Origin: Pagrus major
Taxonomy: Eukaryota > Chordata > Actinopteri > Spariformes > Sparidae
Reading direction: 5' to 3'
Length of the DNA: 64,000 nucleotides
Assembly (NCBI RefSeq): GCF_040436345.1
Contig: NC_133221.1
Location: 22,020,665 to 22,084,664, forward strand
Part shown: positions 24,401-35,400 of the stretch, piece after piece
How the letters are laid out: each line of letters opens with the position of its first letter
Numbering within the stretch: the stretch's first letter is position 1
The notes under the pieces: model-generated
What the model was told of the DNA's origin: nothing
What the model saw: the letters and a program-made list of their open reading frames with translations, nothing else
Database searches by the model: none
Translations under genes and position numbers: made by a program

Positions 24401-26827
24401 GGGTCTATTGTGGGAAAATCTTCTTAATGATGTTCAAAGATTTTTCCTATACGCCTTAAGATCTCTTCAGAACTAAAAATGTTTCACATCACGTTTCTTC
24501 CAGGCATCCATCAGCATTAAGAGACAGAGATGCCACAATATGAAATAAATAGAAGAACTACTTGAAAATATAGTCAATGAGCAATCTAAAAGGTGTAGTC
24601 CAGCAAATACCAACGCTTTGACTATTAAAAGAATATCTGAAATATATTTCTGTGATGGATTCAGAGGGAGAAGACACCTAAAAGCAAGTCTGTTAAATTG
24701 TTCTCTTTAAAATGTGATCACAGCACACAATTCTCTTAACATTAGAAGAATGAGTTTTTAATCAGTACTTCCATTTAGGGAGAGGATAATACATAAGGAG
24801 TTTTACACTGCATTCGTTTTTGTAATGTTGGCTCTGCACGAGCGTATCCTCGGTATGTCATACAACTAAATATAGTGCATGATCCTGTCGTGGTTATCAA
24901 CATTGTCTTGGATAAACCTAGTTCTGATTTATTGTACAGTGACAGCTACTGTTGAAATAACCCTGGACTTCCCATTAAGCTATTTTAACTTGCAGCAGGA
25001 AAAACATGGTGACTTACTTTAATTTAGTATAGTTATCTTTGTAACCTGCTTAAAACCAGGGCTGCACATGTTCTTAATAACTTCTCTCTTAACAGCATCT
25101 TCTTTTCACAAAAGTTGCCGGGAGAGAAGAGAAAGCCTCAAAAGAATGAGAGGTTTCCTGCAAAGCAATTTAATACAAAGGCTTTCTGTTTCACCATGGT
25201 AATCACTGCCTGCACAGCTTAGATAATTGCTATTCACAGCCTCATTGAATGGCATCTATGGGGCCTCAAGTCATTCTAAAGGCTGGACACAGGCCTACCA
25301 TGGCACTAATCACCCTGGTCACGTATATGGGATTTCTCCTGGCAGAGCAGTCCTTGTCAGCATCAGCCGTAAACTTGGGGTTGGCATCCAGGATGGTCAG
25401 ACAGATATCTAGGATACTTGGATCAAACTGCAGACAGAAAAACAAAGATATGAGAGGGAAGGAAATTAGTTGCTCTCGTCAGTCTTAGCGAAGACGCCAT
25501 TAACTGTGTGTAGTTTTCTGAACTTTCATGTACCTGTCCAAAATTCCAGCATTTCGCTTTGATTCGACTATATGTTCCTCTGTAGACCTGTCCATGTTGT
25601 GCTAAAACGTACTCCTGCCTCTTCGAGTCACTCTGCATGTAAACAGCATCATCTGTGAGTCAGAACGGAGGGAGCACCAACACAGTAAGATGGGCATAAC
25701 TGCACCCTATATAACATCTCAAATCTGACAACAGTTTATGTTTAATGACTGTTCTGCTCAGTGGATTATAATGCTTTTTTTACTTGCATGTTTTTGTGCA
25801 AATGATTAAACACAATGATCATTAAAAAGAAAGCAAATACAAGCAGCATGTGCAGCTCAATGAGACATGAATAAACCATTTTTATAGATGTTGGATGAAA
25901 AAATCAACTTTCTGTACTCACTGGGGCACCAAGCATTAAAAAGAAGGTTGAACTGTCCTAAACTGGTCTTCTGCCCCTCCTGGTCCAGAGTCAGAGAATA
26001 GAGCCCGATGGGGGCGTTGGGTGAGGAACTGATAGATACAGACAGAGTGTTTCCAGAAGGATCGTGAGTGGCAGATGCGCTCCACTCTGTGTCCACTGTG
26101 GACTCCTGTAGACCAAAGGAAGCCTTAGTGCCTGATTCTTTTCTGGGTAGGGGACCTTCAGAGACAGAGATAGACAGGGATATTAAGAGTAACACAACCC
26201 CTTCCAAATATTTCTTTCTCACGCTCACATAAACATGCACGCCTTATAAAACGAGAAGCTTACCAGTTTCGACAGTGAACATGAAGCTTGTTTCACCCGG
26301 TTTGATCTCCCCACTGCCAGGTTTGAGATGTAAAATGATGTTAAAGGGCTGTCCCCTTCTGACAATCAAGCGCTCCTCTCCATACAGCTCTGTATGATGG
26401 CTGCTGCTGTTGCTCTCAATGTCCAGATCACAGCGCTCAATGTCAAAGACTGTGCAGAGATGAAAACACAGATCATTTAAAAATTCAATTAACATCAAAA
26501 GACTATACAGTAGGTATGAAAATTTCACTTGATAACCTGATTGCTTAATCAAAATTTGATCATATTTCTTCACAGGTAATAAATCCTTCATCTAAGCAGA
26601 TTAAGTCTTCCTCTTTATATTCTAGATCTGACGTATCTAATGTCAGCCACCATTCCTACTCGTCACCTTTCACACTTCAAGACTCTCAGTCTGAAACTTA
26701 TTCAAAACTGTGAAGCAACACAGAGACAAACTGCTCCTTCTGCTGTAGATAATACACTATATTACTCAAACCTCTGTCCTACAATATGGGACAGAAATAG
26801 TTTTTCTTCCTCCTTACCTTGTCTCAT
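18433..26827 (-). CDS. tgm2: Transglutaminase 2 (protein-glutamine gamma-glutamyltransferase)
   Basis: This Ca2+-dependent enzyme joins glutamine side chains to lysines or amines, in the cytosol and outside cells. Fifteen exons run on the minus strand: 26827-26818, 26449-26264, 26155-25922, 25652-25534, 25427-25299, 24090-23922, 23592-23463, 23323-23220, 22626-22538, 21404-21251, 20875-20787, 20233-20050, 19934-19774, 19131-18995 and 18580-18433. They total 2043 bases and 680 residues (human about 687). The first coding exon gives only 10 bases, as I recall for mammalian TGM2. Domains in order are the N-terminal beta-sandwich ([16 protein letters not shown]), the catalytic core, and two C-terminal beta-barrels. 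The triad is intact: Cys273 in [10 protein letters not shown], His329 in [10 protein letters not shown] and Asp352 in [27 protein letters not shown] is also typical. There is no secretion signal, as expected. Position between rprd1b and the KIAA1755-like gene supports TGM2 rather than another paralogue. Confidence 0.93.
20534..20568 (+). repeat. Short stretch resembling the KLHL10-like relic
   Basis: About 30 bases inside a tgm2 intron (TTCACCTACGTTGGCATTAT and the following TCTTGTGACA) resemble TTTGCCTACACCGGCATTGT and following bases at 16220-16250. This could be a tiny decayed second copy of the kelch-like sequence, or chance. Confidence 0.25.
20722..20771. repeat. (TATG)n-like microsatellite
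   Basis: An imperfect run of GTATAT and GTATG units lies in a tgm2 intron, 16 bases from the end of exon 11 (20787-20875). Confidence 0.8.
22014..22372. mobile_element. 359-bp MITE with 20-bp perfect inverted ends
   Basis: TTTTAAAGCAACATTATGTA at 22014-22033 is the exact reverse complement of 22353-22372. The inside is non-coding. It lies in the tgm2 intron between exons 9 and 10. No clear target duplication was seen. Confidence 0.85.
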
Positions 26828-28638
26828 GTCTGCAGTGTAGTAGTCCCTCAACTTCTGTGTGCAGAGTAAAACTTCAGCTGCAGCCTCTGCTAACCGTTTA
26901 ACAACTGTGCACTGCCACGGCTCGTGGAGGATATTTGTAGCATGTGAAATCTGATCTCAACGCCCCCATGTGTCTATTGGTCGCATCAGTAACTCTGTTT
27001 TTAGTCCAGAAGGGCAAATGGACTTACAACTCTCCTCCTTTGATTTGACCATGGCCTTAAAAAGCTATTGTGAAATATTTCTGTTGGAAACAAAAAAATT
27101 CAACTCAGTCATTATAAAGTGAGACCTCAGTCAGCAAGTTTGTTATGTACAATTTTAAAGTTTTTCCACAAACTGGCAAATACCAAGACTGCTGATGCTG
27201 ATGAAACACAGATACCACATGATACCGACAGCGTTACTATTGGCTCACAAATCTTGCTAGAAGCTGGAACAAATCACTAGAATTCTTATGCAGAGATAAA
27301 CAACACAATCATTTTGGACCTGACAAACATTTGAATTATTAATTCATCATAAGGAAAATAAATACTTTTACCCTGCACCTTTCTACAAGCTCTGTAGATG
27401 CATTATCTTTAAAAAATGATTTGTCAACCTACATATTATGTTATCAATATGACATTTCAAAATAAAAACAACAAAAATGCTTTTTCATAAATCATTTATT
27501 TATCATTTAGCTGCAACATTCTGTGTATTAATGTATGATTCAACATTAACAAAATGTTATACTTCAAAATGAGTCAAAAATTTATAAATTACACTTTGTA
27601 ATGCAAAACAGTAAATTACACATCATACAGTCAACATTTTTATACAACTTAACTTTTTTTTGCAAGGCGGTAAAATAGCCTACTTGACACATTTCTGCAA
27701 GTCAGCATTATTCGACTTTCACTTTGTTTTTTTAAATAACTGAAGGAAGTTGTAAATAGGTTGTGAAACCGCAGCTTGACTATGCAGAACTGAAAACAGT
27801 TTTCTTCTGCAGGGGCATTAGCTGCACACAGGGCAATGAAGACTTCTGCAATAAGTGTTCGCCTGTGGGAGTGTTGTGTCTGTAAATTAAGTAAGTGAAG
27901 CATCATCACAGTCTGGTGCCACATCCTCGTGTTTCTGCAATCCGTCTGGTCACTCCGTAAAGATAGCACAGAGTTCGGAGGAAAGGAACAATACACAATG
28001 AAAGAAACAAGAAAGAAAGAAACAAAAAAGCAACCGTGCTGACCCCACATATGACAAAGCAAATACATGTTGTAGAATGAATTCTAACATAAACAAAAGA
28101 AAAGCTTGGAAGAAAGCAAGAAAGCAATAAAAAAAGTGACAGAAAGCCACAAACTTGGATCTGCCATATGATAAAAAGTTAGTGGCTTAAAATAAAACAA
28201 TTAGAGGTTGACATTATGACCTCAGTTTTTCAAGATCCTGTCATGATTTGTAATAATTAAAGATCTTTCAAAACAATGACACTTCATCGATCACTTGTTA
28301 AGAAAACAAAAAAGTACATTAAAATGACATAAAATAATCTGAAAAATACTTGTCTGTGATGGTCATTGTCATGAGAGTGAAGCTGGAACATTGATCAGTA
28401 TTGAACCATTAATGGACCCTGAATAACAGTGAGTGGTTTGTGCCTGTGAGCTTGTAGTCATATACTGTGACTGTTAGTATGCAGTTGTGTGATTATGTGG
28501 CCTTTTGAGATTTTCTCTCTTTCCATTAAATGCACATGAGAAAACACATACTGTAAGTGGTCTGTTCCCTCTGATAAGTTATTAAATACAGGACTACTGT
28601 GAGAATATCTAATAAAAAGAAAAGACAGTAGTTTTATT

Positions 28639-28659
28639 AAAAAAAAAAAAAAAAAAAAA
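28639..28659. repeat. Poly(A) run
   Basis: This is an uninterrupted A homopolymer of about 21 bases after 'gttttatt'. No element boundary could be tied to it. Confidence 0.85.
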
Positions 28660-29769
28660 GGAGAAGAAGAAATATCTTTATATATTATTTACTGCACCAT
28701 CAAATTATTTTACTTTTCCATATCTGTACCACACGTATCCTCATGTTTCTCCATTTATGGTCATCAACTTTGTGTTTGGGTCTTCAGCTACTTGGGCGTA
28801 TGGCCAGTGGATAGTCTGGAGCGCTGAACTGCATCTTGGACTACTTGTAATCTTGTAACACAAACAATAGAGTCCAACTGTCAAAGGAATAATAAACAAT
28901 AGCTTTTCAAGTAATGCTTTGCCTGCTTGGACATGAAAAGGAGAATTAAACACAGAGCAACAGAATTTAAATTTGTCACTAGACTGAAGTGTTTGCTCTC
29001 AAATACAGATGCTGGTCCTGTCGTAACTGTTCATTGCAATGATGATAATAAATACAACCTGTTCTTCAGGAAAGTAAGTTACCCATATGAAAAGAAACGA
29101 TTAGTTTGTTGAGTCAGTCAGAGCCAAAGCCGCTTTTCTTAGTATAGTTTCAGCTGCTTCATTAAGTTGTTATTGCATTGGAGCTATCGCAGCTGATGTT
29201 CAGTTCTTTAAAATAAAAACATGGTTGGGGGTGAAGAGGATTCTCTTGGTGCAAAAGACCAAGACACATATTCTGTAAAAAACACCCCACATATTCTCGA
29301 AATACAGTATGACCGAACCACACCACCCATGTGGAAGTCACTCTGTCTTCATTGCATGGGTGCTATGAGTCTATATGTGATGTAAGACAACCACATTTGC
29401 ATGATTGACATATGATACCAACACACCAAACCTCAATTTCTTCCACAAGACAGAGCTGACTGCCTTGTGACTGCATCACCACACAAAATAACTTCTTTCA
29501 CGCGATAAACCGTCCGTCTGTAGGACGACCAGAAGACTGAACAGCTTCAATGGGCTTGTGATCTACAACAATATTAAGGCACAAATTAAAGCCAGATTTT
29601 ATCTTTAAGTTTTCCTCAAAATTACCTTAAAAAAATCTAAATATTGAAGTCAGTGGAACAGATAATAAAAGTACTCAAATAACTGGGACTGTCCGTCGTA
29701 ACAGAGAAATTGGACATTACGCTGGGAGTGATTATGAAGACGAAGCACTTAACAGCTACACTTCACATT

Positions 29770-30035
29770 CACCTATTTACACACACGATCATCACACTGA
29801 TGGCAGAGGCTGCCATGCAAGGCGCCAACCTTTTCATCAGGAGCAATACAGTGCTTCCCATTCAAAGTGTGTCACGATATGCCCCATGCTAGCTGAATAT
29901 TTCCACGCTCAGTTTATACGCTCAGTCATTCACACATCCACTTACAAACAAATCAAGCAGCCGTTGAGAGCAATCAGGGGTTCAGTATCTTGCCCAAGGA
30001 CACTCTGACATGCACACAGAAGGTGCCACAGCTGT
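29770..30035 (+). repeat. Dispersed fish repeat (SINE-like type)
   Basis: The text TGGCAGAGGCTGCCATGCAA, 'ggcgccaacc', CATCAGGAGCAATACAGTG and later GGGGTTCAGTATCTTGCCCA, 'aggacactctgacatg' is a pattern I recall as widespread in percomorph genomes. Limits are approximate, and the class (SINE or other) is unsure. Confidence 0.5.
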
Positions 30036-30441
30036 CCCAAATGTAAACTGTATCTCTTGTCTGTTAAAAACATCTCACGCTTTACAGCTACTGGGAAGAG
30101 AGCTTTGACTGTGGTATTCTTAGATGAAGAAACAGCATCATCATCATTCTCACCTCCTGCAGAGAATCCAGGGTTAAACTTCTGTTGATTTCCCGATCAT
30201 AATGTCATCACACTGCAATACAAGATATAAAATATTTTACCATATTAAATAGCCATAAAACAACAACTCTGTAGCATATGAACCTGTTTGTATACTGATA
30301 GTATTTAGGCTTTCATCTTTACACTAACAGATCTTTTGCAAAATCTGCTATAATTAGCGAAATAACATGTTATCAAGACCCTGATTCATTGTCTTCAGTT
30401 CATACACACAATACATACATAGATTTCACCAGGTCACACTG

Positions 30442-32482
30442 TTACACCTTCGCCTGTACCTGAGCACTAGCCAGATGTGGCGGTTTTGGGGCAACACCTG
30501 GTTTCTTCATGGTAACTGCTGGAGAACTGTTTCTCCTCAGGCTGGGGGTCCGACAAAGTGGTGGGCAGGTCTTTGAACTCTGGGATACAAATGAGGAGGA
30601 GGAGTCCACCACTTCTCCACCAATGGCAGACAGGCAGCTGCGGTCTGTGCTGCTGAAGAGGTTGATGCATTCTGTAGATGATTCAGTGCTGTCCACTGAA
30701 GCAGAAACACAACAGATGCTTTAGAGAAACAATGAAAGGTGAAGTTTGCTCGACACACTGAGAAAACATATAGAAGTCGAAATTTTTTTTCATATTGTCC
30801 AGTTGTGATATATATCAGTTGTAATGCATGCAAAGCTGTCTCCCACTGTGTCGTTCCTGATGCTGACATCAGATGCCGCCAAACCGGCACTGTAAAAACA
30901 AACTCACTCAGAGGATGATGAACTTTCCACTGTTCAAAATTACGGTGAAGATGATGCTGATGAAGATGATGAGTGTTGAGTTCGTTTTCAGTCACAGCCT
31001 CAGGGGTAGAGCAGACAGCAGGACTGGTCTCCACCCCCTGCAGCTGGTTCCCAGGATAACCAGCAGGGGGCAGCGAGCCCCGTCCAGAGGAGGAAGATGA
31101 TTGGCTGAGGGTGGTGGAGGCGGTGCTGCCAGAGCCAATGGAGTGTGGTCGTGGATATTCTAAGCCCCTGTGTGAACAACACGCCACAGGGACTGACGAC
31201 AGACATAGATAGACGTCATCAATAAGAACATAATGGGCTCGGTCAGTCAGCAAAGAGGGCACAAGCACGACTGTTGCAGTTATTTTAGGGAAATGTGTTT
31301 GCAATTTTTTTTTTTACATTTAGTTAAGTTGTTAGCTAGTTTTGTTTTGTTAATTGTAAAACAAAATGTAAAAAAAAAAAGATAATTAAGTAGTCTAAAA
31401 ATAATGGAAAAATGGAAACAAGACTAAGTCTACGCCATGCTAGCTGCTCTGTGAGGCTGCACTTTATGCAGTAGTGCTTTAAGCTAAATGCTAACATCAG
31501 CAAGCTAACATGCTCATGTTATATTCAGGAGGTGTAATGTTTAACATATTTATTATTTTAGTTTAGCATGTTAGCATGCTAGCATCTGGTAATTTGCACA
31601 GCTGAGGCTGATGAGAATTTCATTAGTTTTGCAGGAATTCGGCTTTAAAATATTGAACAAATTAAAAAATGTAACCTGATGATGGTGCTGGATGAAATGC
31701 CAGGGTTTCAACAAAGTTGAAGAATGTCTGAGCCAAATTTCATCGCAAACAATTCGATTGCTGTTGCAACATTAAGCTCATGGTGGCACTAGAGGAAAAG
31801 TCATGGGATCACCAAAGTCAGTAGGATCAATCCCATGGGGACAATACAGGTTTGTACCAAATGTTGTGCCAATCCATCCAACAGTTGAGTTGAGTCTGGA
31901 CAAAGGTGGTGGACCAACCAATTGTCACTAGCATGGCTAAAAACACTTGAAATGTCAATCTCATCATTAACCAATGGAAATTCCAACAAATTCTGTAACA
32001 AATCCACAATTAATGTAATATTTAGATCATTTAAAGATGGAAGATAAGGGTATATATATCTGAAATGTTAATTAAAGTGTCCATTTTATTGCAAAATGCA
32101 TACATAATTATGGTAGGTCAAAAGTTGGCAAGGACGTTACTCTAAATCTAGTAGATGCTTTTAATTTACAGTTTCAGTGAGGGCTTTCACATTTTCCTTT
32201 ATTTTCTAAAGAAGTGGTTTATTGTACATCATAAATAAAATGCTACTGAAGTTGGTTTGAAGTGTAAAATGTTCTCAGTGAAGTAGCTCATCTGAAGAAA
32301 ATATTTCAAACTAAATACACTGCAGCTCCGTCGTAATGATGCGTTTTGTGTGTGCGGCTCCTTACTTCTCCCAGGCAGCACACAGCTGACGGCTCGGTCA
32401 CAGATGGCAGCATCACTATGTTGAATGTCCATGAAAGGTTTGCGGCCCATTCCCATGAACACCCTCTCCTGCATGCGCAGCT
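30442..32482 (-). CDS. kiaa1755: C-terminal tail exons of the KIAA1755-like gene
   Basis: Three exons (32482-32366, 31192-30908, 30695-30442) follow the PH domain. They encode ELRMQERVFMGMGRKPFMDI, DRAVSCVLPG, then a Ser-rich tail with RGLEYPRPHSIGSGSTAS and a His-rich run (HHLHQHHLH). The last part has MKKPGVAPKPPHLASAQ. The frame closes at TAA (30444-30442) eight codons after SAQ. A CAG/GTACAG donor just before the stop could instead splice to an unseen further exon. The acceptor at 31193 was chosen because it keeps the frame. The stronger-looking one 23 bases on does not. Confidence 0.75.
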
Positions 32483-35400
32483 CTGGAACATACAGTATAT
32501 TCACAACATGGGTTTTTCAAACCTGTAAAGAACTTCGTAAACTGTACTCTTAGGTGAGTGCATTATAAAAAATAAGATACACTGTTGTGTTGCTGTTAAG
32601 ACCTCTACTGTGAGCAGCCTGATCCCACAGAATCTTCTCCAGGTCGGTGGTCCAGGCTTTCTTCACCTCCATGCTGCAGGCCTTCAGGGTGTAGGTGTCC
32701 TCGCTTTTTCTCCTGCGGAACCAGATCTCAAAACACAAACTACTCAAACTGGAGTTGTGGGTCATCCCGATGTCGCTTGTCTGGGAAAAAAAAACCCCAC
32801 AGAGACACAGAAATTAAATTGATGGAAATAATCATATGTGATTGAAAATGCCAGTAACCTAGAACATACTTTAAATTATGACAGAAAAAGGTTGAGCATT
32901 AAAGGTCCCATGGTTTGCTAATTTTCAGGTTTATACTTAATTTGGGTGTCTACTAGAAAATATTTACATACTTTAATGTTCAAAAAACACATTATTTTCC
33001 TCATACTGTCCATTGCTGCAGCACCTCTATTCAGCCTCTGTCTGAATGCTCCCTTTTAGTGCCTGTCACTTTAAAGGCCCCCTCCCGAATTGCCCAGTCT
33101 GCTCTGATTGGTCAGCTCTCACAGGCCTGAGCAGTAAACGCCCACAGAATTTCCACATAAGCTCTGCTGGTGTTTTTGTAACCACAACCATGCGGGGGGC
33201 GTGGCTGAGGGCGGTGTCTGGATAGTTGTGACCTTGGCCTACTTTATAGTAAAAAAAAAATCACACTTCTTCAAAATGGGACCTTTAATACTCACCGAAT
33301 TTTAAGTGTACACACCTTGAATGACTGCTTGTAGACATAAACATCGTTGCCAATGTCTGTCCTCTTGGTCTTGCTGAAGAGGATGAGATCTTCAAAGAGA
33401 AAGATGCGGCGGATACATTTCTTCTTCCTAAAGAAAACTGTGAACTCATCCTGGCGGATCAGTTGGCCCTGCTCTTTTAAATTCACCTGATATAGCAGAG
33501 AAAAGTGCAGCTGTTAACTTCGTTTAACTACTGTGTATCAAGTATACCTACGTCTATCATTCATATCTTACATCACAGTCCTGGATGGCGTCCATGGTGA
33601 GCAAATCGTTGCCATGGCGCATCTGAAACCGAACCAGTTCTGCGGCAGCTTGGATCTCAGCTTTCTCACGCTCCCTCTCACCATTTGTCAGATCAGGTAC
33701 ATATGCCGCTGGGCCACACACACTTTGTGCGCACACACTAGTAGCGTGCAGTGTATCCTGGATCATGTCTTTTGGCCTGTATGAACCAGCCAGAGCCAGA
33801 ATGTCCTGCAGCAGGAGGCTGTACTTGCTGATCCTCTGGATGGGCCTGAGAAGGTAGGATGAAAGGTCCATCATGTCCCCCAACTCCTGCTGCTTCCTCT
33901 GTGAGAGGCAAGAAAGTCCTGGGGTTAGGGGTGTGATCACTACTACAGATGTCAAAGCTGGAAATGTAAACATGTTGGCTTCTCTTTCAATGAAATACAC
34001 TCTCCTGTTTTGATATAACTGATGCTATAGCAGCATCACAGCCAACTTCTTCAAGAGTCACTTCTTTCATTGGTCGTCACACCTAAACAACAACGTAGCT
34101 GCCAGTAGTTCCTCACAGGACGCTGATTGGTTCAAACACTGTGTTCGGCCACAAGTGTATAGCCTGGCAACATGGATTTGCAAGATCACATAATCTCCCA
34201 AATCCTGCTGCCTTGCAAGGTAATTACAGAGACAATGCCCTGAAAATCCAGATTTTTCTTAAGGAAGATGGAGCTTGTGCACTGTCAGCACAGAATCAAA
34301 GGGATTTAAAACTAAAATCTGCTTTAGAACATGAGGTGAGATAATCTTCCACTCGTATGTTTCAGTTGAGAGAAAGCCTGGAGACATTAACTGACCTTAA
34401 AGATGTCATGGCGGCGGTGAAGGATCAGGGCGTCTGACAGAGGTTTGTTCTTGCTGTACAGAGCGTATAGACCAAAACTGTCACTCTGTGGAAAGAGCAC
34501 AAGTTAAACCTCATTAGAAAATGTATGTTACTCATGAGCCAACTTTAACTCACAATCATATGAGGATTAGTACAGTGATACAATAATGATAAAAATGAAC
34601 ACAATCAGATAAATACTAAGCTTAAACAATCGAACTTTTGCTTCAGAAATCAATGAGAATTTCAAACATTATATACCAAAATGATACAGTATATACACAC
34701 ATATACTCGTTACAGTTCCACAGTGACTGCTCACATGTCTGAGGAAGCAGCGGGCCACCATGGCGGGCTCCCTCTGGCAGGCCTCCAGCTCGGGCAGGAA
34801 GTAGTGGCTGTGGAAGTCGTAAAGCTTCTCCAGGTTGCCGAAGATGACGCCTCGCTTGCCCCTGAGGTCCTGGGGGATGTCTGGTCTGTCCAGCAGGGGG
34901 AGGTAGTGGGTCAGGATGTAGCCCAGCGAGCGGACGTACTCCCTCTCTGTGAACACCAGCTCCTCCAGGACACGCTGCAGCCTCCTGGTGACACAAACAG
35001 AAGAAATACCAACACAGACTGTTCACACATTTGAATTAGGCCTATATATTTATTAGCTTGTATTATATGTATATAACTCTTTTCATTTCTGCAAGTCTAA
35101 GATTGGTAGTGCATAGTGCTCCACTATGTTACTGTTTTCCCCCCTTGTTTTGCTTTATTTGCTCAATGATGCTGCATTATTTGATTCCCTGTTGTATTGT
35201 AATTGTTCATTGATTTTTTCAACCTGACATCGGCTCTTTGACCTTTGAATAATAGAAGATAAACCACTGGAGGTCAGCAAGGAAAAGATTCATCCAGTCC
35301 CTTACTTTATAAATACAATTAGACCCTGATGATATTTACTTAATCTTAATGCATCATTAGCATCACGTTTTCTTTTACATGTCAGCAGATGACACAGTGA

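Larger units (their letters stand above)
26828..30441. other. Intergenic between tgm2 and the KIAA1755-like gene
   Basis: Both neighbouring genes read leftwards, so this holds the tgm2 promoter on its left side and the 3' UTR of the KIAA1755-like gene on its right. No coding exon is convincing. Contents are an A run at 28639-28659 and a dispersed repeat near 29770-30035. Confidence 0.5.

Noticed and set aside
27649-28068. 139-codon minus-strand frame
   Set aside because: It has no domain, no flanking splice structure and a composition like the surrounding AT-rich DNA.
34643-35026. Pro/Arg/Gly-rich 127-codon frame on the minus strand
   Set aside because: It is an out-of-frame reading of the DH-domain exon at 34735-34984.
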